Assembly (NCBI GenBank): GCA_001724995.1
Contig: MEFD01000019.1
Span: 162,646-226,645 of the forward strand
Length of the DNA stretch: 64,000 bases
From: Rubrivivax sp. SCN 71-131
GTDB taxonomy: Bacteria > Pseudomonadota > Gammaproteobacteria > Burkholderiales > Burkholderiaceae_C
Direction of reading: 5' to 3'
Shown in pieces: positions 54,874 to 63,452 of this stretch; the stretch's first letter is position 1, and each line of letters begins with the position of its first letter. The notes below the pieces were generated by a model. It did no database searches and was not told the origin of the DNA. It was given only the letters and a program-made list of their open reading frames with translations. The position numbers and the translations under genes are program-made.

Positions 54874-57324
54874 ATGCAACCTCTCGCACTCACGCTCAAG
54901 GGATTCCGCGGCATTCGTGACGGCCTGGGCCGCGAGGAGATCACGCTGGACCTCGAGCGTCTGACCCAGGACGCGCAACTGATCGCCATCGTCGGGGCGA
55001 ACGGTAGCGGCAAGTCGACGATCATGGATTGCCTCGTGCCCTACATCGGACTGCCGAGCCGAGCCGGGCTGGCGGGGGCGGGCGGCTTCTCCTACTACGA
55101 TCATGTGTACCTGCCCGAAAGCGTGAAGGACCTGACCTGGGCGCATGAGGGCCGCTGCTACCGATCGCAGATCGTCATCCGCCTCTGTGGTCGCCGCCGC
55201 ACCGAGGCCTATCTGCACACGCTCGACGACGCCGGTGGCTGGCAGCCGGTGCGGCTCGACGACGGCATGGTGTCCGACGGCCGGGTCGAGACCTATACCC
55301 GCTGCGTCGAGGCCATCTGCGGGAGCGCCGAGACGTTCTTCACCTCCGTGTTCGCGGCGCAGGGCAAGCGCCAGCTCAGCACCTATCGCAACGCCGAGAT
55401 CAAGTCGCTGCTGGCCGACCTGCTCGGGCAGGAAGAGATCCAGGCCCTGGGTCAGAAGGCCGCGGAAACGGTGCGCCTGTTGAAGGCGGGGCTGGCGACC
55501 ATCCGCCAGGAGCTGATCGGGCTCGACGCTGAGGGGGTGCGCCTGGAGGCGACACGCCGGCAGCTTGACGGAGCGGGCGAGCGCGTGTCGGCGGCCGAGC
55601 GTGCCAAGACGGCGGCACACGCCGCATTGGAGGCAGCGCAGGCGTGGCATGCGCGCGTGGCGGTCGAGCGAGAGCAGGTGCGGGCGACCGAGGCTCGCCG
55701 CGCACAGCTCGCGGCCGAACGCCAGTCCACCCTCGACACAACCGCGCAGGCTCGCCGTGCTCTTCAGTCCCGGGATCAAGCCGAGCGGCAACGGCTGGAG
55801 CGGCTTGACCAGCGGATCGCCGGACGGCTGCAGCAGGAACGCTCGCGGCGTCAGGCCCTGACCCTGTCCCGCCAGCGTTGCCAGGCAGTGCTTGCCGAGG
55901 CCGGCGAGGTACAGCGTGCGGAGAGGCGCCTGCCGCTGGCGCAGCGCGTGCAGGCGCTGCGCAGCGCGCTGACCGAAGCCTGTCGCGAGCAGACCCACGA
56001 GCTGACGCGCTGCCGAGGGGCGGTGCGGCTTGCCGAACAGCGCGTGGCAGGCATCGAGCAAGAGGCGGGACGGGCCGCGCTGAAAGCCGAGGAACTCGCG
56101 CGCCGGTTCGGCTTGACCGGCGAGGTGCCCTGCGTCGGCACGGATCTGCAGGGCCGTTGCAAGCTGCTGGGTGACGCGCGCGAGGCGCTGGCGCTGATCC
56201 CGAACGCCCAGGCCCAGCTGGCCCGGCTGGCCGGCGAGAAGGCCGAGGCGCGGCAGGAACTCCTCGCCGCGCGTCAGCGCTGCGAAGCGCTTGCCGGCGC
56301 ACCGCAGAATCTGGCACGGGCCGAACGTCGCGAAGCCGTCGCGCGCGAGCGGGTGAGTCGCCTGGCCGTGATGTGCTCGAAGGCGCCGGCGTGCGCACAG
56401 GCACAGATGACATTGGTCGAGATCGAACAGGAGTTGCAGGCGCTGGGGCCCGGGGTGGCCGCCGATGCGGCTGGCGAAACCGCCGACGAGCGCGCCGAGC
56501 GCCAGCAGATCGCCGCGGCACGCCAGGCGGTCGAGGAGCAACTGGAACAACAGGCGAGGCTGGCCACGGCAGCGCTGGCGCGCCTGGATCACGCGCTCGC
56601 GTCGCTGCCGTCCGCCTTCGACGAGCGACAGGTGACGCAGGCCTCTCAAGCGCTGGGTGCGGCTCGGGAAGCCTTGAGCGCCGCCGAGCAATCGATGCTG
56701 ACGGCGGTACGCGAAGCGCAGACGATCGAAGAGGTGTCCAAACAAGTGGCCGCTCTGGCCGAGCGCTGCGAGCGCGTTCGCGCGCGCAGCGCCCGCGTCG
56801 AGGACGAGCTGGGTAACTGGAACCTCTTCGCGCGCTGCATGAGCAACGACGGCCTGATCGCACTGGCGATCGACGATGCGGGGCCCGCGCTCTCGGCGTT
56901 GGCGAACGACCTGCTGCTGGCCTGCTACGGACCGCGCTTCACGGTGTCGATCCACACCTTGCTGGAGACCGCCAAGGGCGATCAGAAGGAGGGCTTCGAC
57001 ATCGTCGTGCACGACGGCGACACCGGCGAAAGCAAGAGCGTCAGCCTGATGAGCGGGGGCGAGCGCACGTTCGTGGAGTCATGCCTGACCCGCGCGATCG
57101 CGTTGTACCTGGCGCGAAACACCGGCCGCCGCTACACGACGCTGTTCACCGACGAGGCGGACGGCGCGCTGGACTCCCAGCGCAAGCGCATGTTCATGGC
57201 GATGAAGCGCGAAGTGCTGCGCCTGGGCGGCTACGAGCGCGAGTTCTTCGTCTCGCAGACGCCGGAGCTGACGGCGATGGCCGATGCCGTGATCGACCTC
57301 GACGCGCTGAAGGCGCAAGGATGA
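54874..57324 (+). CDS. SbcC-like ATPase, intact transposon-borne paralogue
   Basis: 816 residues. Walker A 'GANGSGKST' at 41-49, long Arg/Ala/Gln-rich coiled coils (about 190-390 and 450-640) separated by a zinc-hook-like 'VPCVGTDLQGRCKLLG' (C-x8-C rather than CxxC), and at the C-terminus the ABC signature 'SLMSGGERTFVESCLTRAIALYL' and Walker B 'TLFTDEADGALD'. Full-length relative of the gene split by this transposon; pairs in principle with the SbcD-like nuclease at 43679. It has its own start but no sbcD beside it. Confidence 0.88.
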   Translation: MQPLALTLKGFRGIRDGLGREEITLDLERLTQDAQLIAIVGANGSGKSTIMDCLVPYIGLPSRAGLAGAGGFSYYDHVYLPESVKDLTWAHEGRCYRSQIVIRLCGRRRTEAYLHTLDDAGGWQPVRLDDGMVSDGRVETYTRCVEAICGSAETFFTSVFAAQGKRQLSTYRNAEIKSLLADLLGQEEIQALGQKAAETVRLLKAGLATIRQELIGLDAEGVRLEATRRQLDGAGERVSAAERAKTAAHAALEAAQAWHARVAVEREQVRATEARRAQLAAERQSTLDTTAQARRALQSRDQAERQRLERLDQRIAGRLQQERSRRQALTLSRQRCQAVLAEAGEVQRAERRLPLAQRVQALRSALTEACREQTHELTRCRGAVRLAEQRVAGIEQEAGRAALKAEELARRFGLTGEVPCVGTDLQGRCKLLGDAREALALIPNAQAQLARLAGEKAEARQELLAARQRCEALAGAPQNLARAERREAVARERVSRLAVMCSKAPACAQAQMTLVEIEQELQALGPGVAADAAGETADERAERQQIAAARQAVEEQLEQQARLATAALARLDHALASLPSAFDERQVTQASQALGAAREALSAAEQSMLTAVREAQTIEEVSKQVAALAERCERVRARSARVEDELGNWNLFARCMSNDGLIALAIDDAGPALSALANDLLLACYGPRFTVSIHTLLETAKGDQKEGFDIVVHDGDTGESKSVSLMSGGERTFVESCLTRAIALYLARNTGRRYTTLFTDEADGALDSQRKRMFMAMKREVLRLGGYEREFFVSQTPELTAMADAVIDLDALKAQG

Positions 57325-57388
57325 AAGCGCAAGGGTCCGTGTCCGCGCCGTAGCGGCCGCGGCCCCAAGCCGGCAGCGCCGGCGACGA

Positions 57389-57619
57389 TCATTGCGGCTC
57401 GGCTCGTGGCCTGTGCGGATCGGCCGGGGCATGGAGACCGATTCCCCACAGGTATGCCTGATCGAGGATGTGCTCGCACGCAGGCTTGCTCTTCGCGAGC
57501 TGCTCCAGGGCGCACAGCAGGTGATCCGCAACGCCGCGGTGCTCACTCGCGACGGCCAGACTGTAGAGCCGCAAAAGCCCTCGCGCGAGGCGACGGCCGG
57601 ATCCAAGGTCGCTGTTCAT
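57389..57619 (-). CDS. Small conserved ICE-type protein (76 aa)
   Basis: 76 residues from ATG 57619 with GGAGG 8 bases upstream; an ATG at 57691 is less likely. 'GSGRRLARGLLRLYSLAVASEHRGVADHLLCALEQLAKSKPACEHILDQAYL' is compact and helical. I recall similar short genes lying convergent to sbcC-like genes in ICEs. If so, 54874-57619 is a captured ICE core segment. Function unknown. Confidence 0.6.
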   Translation of the reverse strand: MNSDLGSGRRLARGLLRLYSLAVASEHRGVADHLLCALEQLAKSKPACEHILDQAYLWGIGLHAPADPHRPRAEPQ

Positions 57620-57736
57620 TGCGGACCTCCAAGCGGGGCACCACCACCCCGAGTGCTGGCAGCGTAGAGCTTGCCCCTGTGTCAAAGTCAACCCCCGGCC
57701 GCAGCTCCTCCCGGGGAGCGCGACTGCGGCGGAGGT

Positions 57737-58156
57737 TCAGCGCTGCAGCGAAACCACTTGGGGCTTGTGGGCGCGGCGCACTTCGGCCAACTCCCGGTCC
57801 CGCCGTTCGAGCTGGAGCCGCGTCTCCTGCCAGGCTGCGAAGTAGTGGTCGACCAGTGCCGCGAGCTTGGTGAGCTGCTCGCGCAAGGCGGCATTGTCGC
57901 GGCGCAGGCGTGCAGCGCGCCCGGCGTTGTCGGGGTGCCGAAGGTGCTTCTGATGGGCCGCGTGCAACGCCTGCACGACATCGGGGTGGTAGCGGTACAG
58001 CGCGTTGCGCGAGATGCCGGCCAGATCGCACAGGGCGGTGGCGGTCAGTGCCGGCGGCGATGCGCTGTCGCCTCGCTGTCGAACCATCGTCGTCAGCGCC
58101 TCGCGCAGGCGCTGGGCCGATGCGGTCTTGGTGGCGCCGCGCGCCTGCTTGGTCAT
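57737..58156 (-). CDS. TnpC-like (DUF6262-type) transposition accessory protein
   Basis: 139 residues. N-terminal helix-turn-helix-like 'PALTATALCDLAGISRNALYRYHPDVVQALHAAH' followed by a coiled coil 'RLRRDNAALREQLTKLAALVDHYFAAWQETRLQLERRDREL'. This is the plan of TnpC in Tn554, which sets orientation and efficiency of transposition. ATGA overlap with the upstream recombinase gene. Confidence 0.8.
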   Translation of the reverse strand: MTKQARGATKTASAQRLREALTTMVRQRGDSASPPALTATALCDLAGISRNALYRYHPDVVQALHAAHQKHLRHPDNAGRAARLRRDNAALREQLTKLAALVDHYFAAWQETRLQLERRDRELAEVRRAHKPQVVSLQR

Positions 58157-60036
58157 GATCGCTCCTTCGCATCGCTGTCGATCGTGCGGATCAGCGACCT
58201 TGCCTCATCGAGTCGTGTGCGGACGAGACGCAGGGTCTGCCGCGGCAGGGCGGGCTCGTCCAGCAACCGCTCGCAGCGGTGGACTTGCTCGACCCAATAG
58301 GGTCGATGCCGCTGCGACACCGCGAAGTTCTTGCAGCGCGCGCAGGTCGACGGCTCGCGGCGAGCGGGGTTCGGGCCGGCCGCGTTGCCGAGGCAGGCGC
58401 TGTGCTCCTCACGATAGACGCAGAAGCCCCAGTCGCAGATGCCGAGCACGAGTCCCGCGTCCACCAGCAGGCGCGCGTAGCTTGCGAGGTCTTCCTTCAT
58501 GCGCTTGCCCCGAAAGCGCGGGCGATTGGCCACGATCTCCTCGCCGGCGCGGCCGCCCAGGCCGGGTGCCGCCAGCATGTGTTCCCAGGCGTTGATCGAC
58601 TGCTGCAGGATCTCGGCGTCGATCTCCTGGTTGAGCCGATAGTCGGAGCCGGCGTAGCCATGGTCGGTCTCGGCCCGCTCGCGATGACCGAGCTGCTGCG
58701 CCAACGCGAACAGGCAGGTCCTGTCGCGCAGCGCCGCGAACCTGGCGAAGGTCTTGCGGCCCTGGTGCGTAGAGAGCCTCCATGGCCGATCCTCGTGTGC
58801 GAGGCCCAGCCAGGCGGCAAAGCGCTGCAGTTGGATGTTGATCCGTGCGATCGAAGGGATCTCGAGCAGTTCGGGGCGCACCTCGTGCCACTCGGTCGCG
58901 CCGTTGCCGTGCCAGCGACGCAGCCACAGCTCGTCGCGTCCGGCGACGGCGCGGTGCCCGGCAGACAACGCTTCGAGCACGGCCACCGCCTGAACCGCGG
59001 CAGGAGGCGCGACCCATTCATGCGCGCGCCCGTGGTAGCCCGATTGGCGCTTGAAGATCGCTCCGACAATCACGGTGACGGGCTCGCCTGCGCCGTCGGC
59101 GCAGCGACGCTGCACGCAGCCGGCCTTCAGATGCAGGATCTCACTGACGCGCGGGCCAACCAGGTAGGAGATGACGGCAAAGCACGAGGCGTAGAGCAAG
59201 TCGGTGCGCAGAACGAGTTCGCGGACAGATCGCACCGGGGATTGCGCATCGGCGAAGCCGGCACTGGCACTTTGAAGCGCACGTGTCGCGCGTCCGGTGT
59301 GCGCATGGCCCGCACCGCGACCGCCGGCCGCCGCCTGCCGATACGTCTGCCAGGCGCGCAGGACGACGGGTGCGTCGCGCGTGACGATGTCGATGGCCAA
59401 CTGTACGAGCTTCACCGCGACGGTGTCCGGCGTGTAGGGCCAGGGGTGTCGCATCCCCTCGTGATAGCCGGCGGCCCGGCGCTGATCTTGTCCAGCGAAG
59501 GGGTCGAAGGACAGGCTGTCGTCGAGTTCGCCGCCAAAGCGATGAAAGTACGCAAACAGGTACAGGTGGCGCAGCACGGTTCCCGGCGCGCGCGGTGAAG
59601 GGTGACCGGCCAGGGGGCGGGTGCGCAGCCACTGCTGAAACTGCAGTAATGCCGGCGGGTCAAGTTGGGCGAAGCGGCTGAAGCCCTCGCCGTCCATCCA
59701 CTGCAGCAGGCAGCGCAAGGTGAAGAAGTACTGCGCCACCGTGCTCGGTCGCAGCGGTAGTCCGGTGAACATCGAGTGTGCTCGGATGAGTGCGATCAGT
59801 TGTCGGCTGGTCTCTCGCAGCACGGCGTAGCGCTCGTCGGTGAACCGCTGGCCGTCCTGCAGCTCGAAGTCCCAGCGCAGGCGCACAGGATGCCGTTCTT
59901 CCAACGCGTTCGCCGGCGCCAGTACCCAGACGTCGTCTTCCCACTTCGATTCAAGAAGGAACCATGTTCGATCGTCGGCGTGTTCGGCCGCAGGGTCGAC
60001 GGGACGTTCGCTGGCTTGGTGCTGCAAAGCAGACAT
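58153..60036 (-). CDS. Tyrosine recombinase 3 of the trio (TnpB-like)
   Basis: 627 residues from ATG 60036; the ATG at 60219 lies within the previous gene. Catalytic-domain segments: 'SYLVGPRVSEILHLKAGCV' (first Arg), 'LSTHQGRKTFARF' (HxxR), 'LGHRERAETDHGY' (GH and Tyr). C-terminal Cys set 'CARCKNFAVSQRHRPYW' is typical of large TnpB-type recombinases. Ten bases downstream of recombinase 2. Confidence 0.87.
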   Translation of the reverse strand: MSALQHQASERPVDPAAEHADDRTWFLLESKWEDDVWVLAPANALEERHPVRLRWDFELQDGQRFTDERYAVLRETSRQLIALIRAHSMFTGLPLRPSTVAQYFFTLRCLLQWMDGEGFSRFAQLDPPALLQFQQWLRTRPLAGHPSPRAPGTVLRHLYLFAYFHRFGGELDDSLSFDPFAGQDQRRAAGYHEGMRHPWPYTPDTVAVKLVQLAIDIVTRDAPVVLRAWQTYRQAAAGGRGAGHAHTGRATRALQSASAGFADAQSPVRSVRELVLRTDLLYASCFAVISYLVGPRVSEILHLKAGCVQRRCADGAGEPVTVIVGAIFKRQSGYHGRAHEWVAPPAAVQAVAVLEALSAGHRAVAGRDELWLRRWHGNGATEWHEVRPELLEIPSIARINIQLQRFAAWLGLAHEDRPWRLSTHQGRKTFARFAALRDRTCLFALAQQLGHRERAETDHGYAGSDYRLNQEIDAEILQQSINAWEHMLAAPGLGGRAGEEIVANRPRFRGKRMKEDLASYARLLVDAGLVLGICDWGFCVYREEHSACLGNAAGPNPARREPSTCARCKNFAVSQRHRPYWVEQVHRCERLLDEPALPRQTLRLVRTRLDEARSLIRTIDSDAKERS

Positions 60037-60046
60037 GGCAGCGCCC

Positions 60047-61786
60047 TCATCGCAGCTCGGGCAGCGGCGGGAGCTGCGGCAGCAGCGACTCGGCCGAAGC
60101 GATCTCGCGTGCGGCGAAGCGCGGCAGGATGTCTTCCTCGAGGATGCGCAGCTGAGGCGCGTAGAAGGCCTGCCAGCGCGCCGGATGCAGCGTCGCCGCC
60201 GCGGCGCGAAGGTGGTCATGTGCCTGGAGCAGCCGGGCCATGGTCAGCGGTTCCGGCGTGATCACGGCGTTCGGGCAGGTGAAGCAACCCATGAAGTTGG
60301 TACAGAGCTCGCCACCGCGGGTGCCCGGCGCGGCGCCGGCCAGCGGATCCTTGCAGTCGAAGCCGAACATCGACACCAGCTCGCCCGGCGGTAGCACGCT
60401 CGCCGCCGCCGCGGCTGCCTGCGGAGGCGGTGCGGTCGGCGAAGGAGTGAGGTGCTCGAGAAAGGCAGCCTGCAATGCGGCGATGCGCACGTGGTTGTGC
60501 CTTCGCACGACCGGCGCCTCGACGTAGCGAACGGTCGTCGCGATGTTGGCGTGGTTGGCCACCGCCCGCGTTCGAAGCAGATCGCCGCTGGCGCGGTAGA
60601 AGCTGCACAGGACGCTCGGCCGGATGCTCGCCAACGCGAACGCCGCCAGGCGGTGGCGGTCGCAGAATTGGGCGAGCAGGTGATGGACGGTGATGGTCGA
60701 CATCGCGTTCACGGTGCGCAGCCCCTTGAAGATGAAGAGGCGGTCGCGCTGCGCCGGCGGCGCCAGCGGCCGCAGCCGCTCGTTCCAGGCGAGGATGTCC
60801 CTCACCAGTGCCGGCGGCTCGAACGCCGCGTCGCGTCCGAAGGTCCGCCGCTGCTGGCGCCCGGCGCGGGCCTTGAACCACACCAGCGCCTGGCGGTTCT
60901 CCAGTAGGGGAACGTCCTGCAGGCAGTCGCGCCCGAGTTCGGCGATGGGCTCGGGGTTGCCGGCCGCGTGGGTCAGGATGGCCAAGTAGTATGGCAGCAG
61001 CGAGACGGCACGCGGGTACAGGTACGGCTCGATCTGCTTGGCGCCGCCCCAGCGACGCACGGCGATCTGCAATTGATGGTTGCCGTGCTGTTCCAAGTCG
61101 AGCCTGCTGGGCATGATGCCGCCGAAGCGACGATCGACCTCGGCCAGAAGCCAACCCAAGGAGCCGGCCTTGCCGCCGTCGACGGCGCGCTGCGCAGCGG
61201 CCGATGCCCGCATCTCCCGCATGGCAGCGATGTCCGCTTCGCAGGCACGCAGGATGGCGCGAAGCTCGCGTGCTGTCAGCGTCGCGCGTGGGGGCGTGTC
61301 GCGACCCCGCCCGGGGAAGGGCGCGAAGGGATGGTCAATGCGGTCGACCAAATCGGGACGGCAGCGTTCGAGCCAGCGCAGCAGCTGGCGCAAGGCACCG
61401 TAGGTGTTGGCACGCGTGGAGACGGCCCAGGGCGTGCCGTCCGCGCGTCGTTGCGCGTTGAGCCATTCGATGTAGCGCACGAGCATGCATCGGTCCAGGT
61501 CCGCGAGCGACCTGACGGCTCCAGACTCGGCCGCGAAGCGGTTGAAGATGAGCACCGATTCCCAGCATGACTTGATGCCGCGCGGCGACCGAGCTCCGCA
61601 ATGGCACCAGAACGCCTGCGCCAGCGCAAGCCGCACGTCCTCCGGCAGGGACAGCGACGAGAAGTCGATGACCGTCCGGCGAACCAGGCGAGGAGCGTCA
61701 AAGCGAGCGGGCTGCGCGTCGCGCACCGACGCTGCCACGGGCTCTTGCGACAGCGCCCGACGGATGCTCTGGCGCGGCGACTTCAT
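60047..61786 (-). CDS. Tyrosine recombinase 2 of the trio (TnpB-like)
   Basis: 579 residues, overlapping recombinase 1 by 4 bases. 'LPYYLAILTHAAGNPEPIAEL' occupies the place of the first catalytic Arg box but shows no clear Arg. 'SIRPSVLCSFYRASGDLLRTRAVANHANIATTVRYV' supplies the later Arg, His and Tyr. C-terminal Cys set 'CTNFMGCFTCPNAVIT'. One of the three may be structural rather than catalytic. Confidence 0.85.
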   Translation of the reverse strand: MKSPRQSIRRALSQEPVAASVRDAQPARFDAPRLVRRTVIDFSSLSLPEDVRLALAQAFWCHCGARSPRGIKSCWESVLIFNRFAAESGAVRSLADLDRCMLVRYIEWLNAQRRADGTPWAVSTRANTYGALRQLLRWLERCRPDLVDRIDHPFAPFPGRGRDTPPRATLTARELRAILRACEADIAAMREMRASAAAQRAVDGGKAGSLGWLLAEVDRRFGGIMPSRLDLEQHGNHQLQIAVRRWGGAKQIEPYLYPRAVSLLPYYLAILTHAAGNPEPIAELGRDCLQDVPLLENRQALVWFKARAGRQQRRTFGRDAAFEPPALVRDILAWNERLRPLAPPAQRDRLFIFKGLRTVNAMSTITVHHLLAQFCDRHRLAAFALASIRPSVLCSFYRASGDLLRTRAVANHANIATTVRYVEAPVVRRHNHVRIAALQAAFLEHLTPSPTAPPPQAAAAAASVLPPGELVSMFGFDCKDPLAGAAPGTRGGELCTNFMGCFTCPNAVITPEPLTMARLLQAHDHLRAAAATLHPARWQAFYAPQLRILEEDILPRFAAREIASAESLLPQLPPLPELR

Positions 61787-62973
61787 GACGGCCCTTCCTC
61801 TGACAGCAGCGTCTCAAGCACGTCCTTGAGGACGCACGGATCGACAGCGACGGCGCGAAGGTAGCGGTCGGTCGTCTCGATGTGCTCGTGGCCGAGCAGC
61901 ACCTTCACCACGATCAACGGGTTGATCTTGGCACCTCGGCCGGCCAGGTGTTCGAGTCTCGCGAGCAGCATGCAAGCGAAGGTGGCTCGCAGCAGGTGCG
62001 TGGTGGCCTTGAATCCGCAGGCCACACCCGCCTGGCTCACGGCTCGTTGATAGGCGTTCTTGCCCGCGGGTGCACCGCGGGCGTTGACGAACAGGGCATT
62101 GTGCTCGGCGATCCGCCCCTTGCGTCGGGCGCGTGCCAGCCAGGCGAAGCGATGGCCGCTGACGTAGCCGTCGGTCTCGTCGAGCAGGCTGGCCGGCGCG
62201 ATCACGTGGCCGGCCTTGCGGCCCTTGCGAACGACCTCGATCGCGTGATGCAGCGTGGCTGACGCAGGGCGGTGGCCTATGTCGCTGACGCCGAGGCGCA
62301 GCAGTTCGCTGATGCGTAGGCCCGTATACAGCTGCCAGCGGGCCATCAGGTCGTAGGGCGGTGCGAGCTCCGCGAGGAGTTCGCGCGCCTGCTCGGAGAT
62401 CAACGGCCGCGGCAGCTCCTCGTACTGCCGAAGGACGAAGAGGCTGCGTTCATGGGTCGGAGCGTGACTGGCCCGCGTAGGCCGGTGATGCCGTGCGAGC
62501 CGGAAGTCGCGCGTCTTGTCCGCCAGCGGCGAGGCGTTTAACCATTGCGTCCGAACTGCCCACTCGTAGAACCGGAGTACGCCACGAACGCGATGATTGA
62601 TGGTCGTCGTCCGGTACGGGCGGCCGGTGTGGGGGCTCGGCTGCGCCATCATGCGGTTCCGATAGGCCACGAGGTCGACGGCGTTGGCGCTCTCCCACGG
62701 GATGTCGTTCTGCTCTAGCGTCTCGAACCAGTCGTAGAGGATCTCGGCGTAGGTCCTCAGAGTGTCGTCGGTATGGGCGCGTTGGACCGAGTGTTCATGC
62801 AGGAAGGCGACTGCCGGTTCGATCAACTGCCAGTGCCTAGTGAACAGAAGCGGAAATCCGGCGGGGCGAGGTTCGCGCACGGCGACATCGGTCGCCCGCT
62901 CGGCAGCGGTGCGCGTTCGCTCGGTCACCTCATCGGGGGTCGGCAGCGAGGCCTTGCGGATGATCTGCACCAT
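61783..62973 (-). CDS. Tyrosine recombinase 1 of the trio (TnpA-like)
   Basis: 396 residues from ATG 62973. All catalytic residues are present: Arg220 ('YTGLRISELL'), His326 and Arg329 ('THLLRATFA'), His362 ('LLGHEHIETT') and Tyr371 ('DRYLRAV'). N-terminal SAM-like core-binding domain about 45-145. The likely strand-exchange enzyme of the element; the right inverted repeat lies 450 bases upstream of it. Confidence 0.92.
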   Translation of the reverse strand: MVQIIRKASLPTPDEVTERTRTAAERATDVAVREPRPAGFPLLFTRHWQLIEPAVAFLHEHSVQRAHTDDTLRTYAEILYDWFETLEQNDIPWESANAVDLVAYRNRMMAQPSPHTGRPYRTTTINHRVRGVLRFYEWAVRTQWLNASPLADKTRDFRLARHHRPTRASHAPTHERSLFVLRQYEELPRPLISEQARELLAELAPPYDLMARWQLYTGLRISELLRLGVSDIGHRPASATLHHAIEVVRKGRKAGHVIAPASLLDETDGYVSGHRFAWLARARRKGRIAEHNALFVNARGAPAGKNAYQRAVSQAGVACGFKATTHLLRATFACMLLARLEHLAGRGAKINPLIVVKVLLGHEHIETTDRYLRAVAVDPCVLKDVLETLLSEEGPS

Positions 62974-63292
62974 GGGGCGCGCCCTTGCGATTCAGAAGCT
63001 TGACGGCTTCCACGAAGGTCACATCCAGGAGGTGAATCGCCAAGTCGATGGCGCCGCCTCCGCCATGCCTCGCACGCGTGTCGTACCACTTGGGACCCGT
63101 GGTCACGATCTCGAAATCGCCGCGGCGAGTGCACAGGTGCCAGCGCTGGCTCTGGTCGTCCTTGACCGGCAGAAACGTCGGGTCAGCCTTGACGTGGGTG
63201 GCCAGCAGCGCGAGCGCGTCGCAGGCCGGCATTTGGCGAAGCCTTGTCAACGTCGAGGCACTGAACGAACTGCGTAGTCGGCGCGCGACCAT
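62930..63292 (-). CDS. Short primase-like (CHC2-type core) protein at the head of the recombinase operon
   Basis: 120 residues from ATG 63292 (alternative ATG 63232). 'RWHLCTRRGDFEIVTTGPKWYDTRARHGGGGAIDLAIHLLDVTFVEAVKLL' matches the N-terminal DNA-primase-like segment found in plasmid replication/mobilisation primases ('fwDtrA..GGGGaIDLvmhl...f..Av..L'). There is no TOPRIM after it, so it is either a stand-alone DNA-binding module or a fragment. Overlaps recombinase 1 by 44 bases, suggesting coupled translation. Confidence 0.65.
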   Translation of the reverse strand: MVARRLRSSFSASTLTRLRQMPACDALALLATHVKADPTFLPVKDDQSQRWHLCTRRGDFEIVTTGPKWYDTRARHGGGGAIDLAIHLLDVTFVEAVKLLNRKGAPHGADHPQGLAADPR

Positions 63293-63424
63293 CTCCGCAA
63301 CCTCCCGTGGCGTTGCTCAAAAAAAAAAGGCGCGGGACGCGGCGGGGCTACTCGCCTCTGAGAGAGGCCCGGGCTACCCGGGCGTGAGATCACTGTAGGC
63401 CGGTTGGCCGCTCAGTCCAAGGGC
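63293..63424. other. Subterminal region of the transposon right end
   Basis: Contains a run of ten A (63319-63328) and short GC dyads (CCCGGGCTACCCGGG and a related GGGGCTACTCGCC). It is the probable promoter region of the recombinase operon; no consensus promoter was found by eye. Confidence 0.4.
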
Positions 63425-63452
63425 GTTGACACTCGCGAATGCAACCTAACAT
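63425..63452 (-). repeat. Right terminal inverted repeat of the transposon
   Basis: Reads GTTGACACTCGCGAA...CCTAACAT on the + strand; its reverse complement matches the left end (ATGTT..., TTCGCG, GTGTCAAC) with a 6-base insertion. The sbcC-like frame resumes directly at 63453. Confidence 0.78.

Noticed and set aside
54277..57012. 911-codon frame antisense to the SbcC-like gene
   Set aside because: Long only because the Arg/Ala/Gln-rich coiled-coil gene has few stops on the other strand; no motif.
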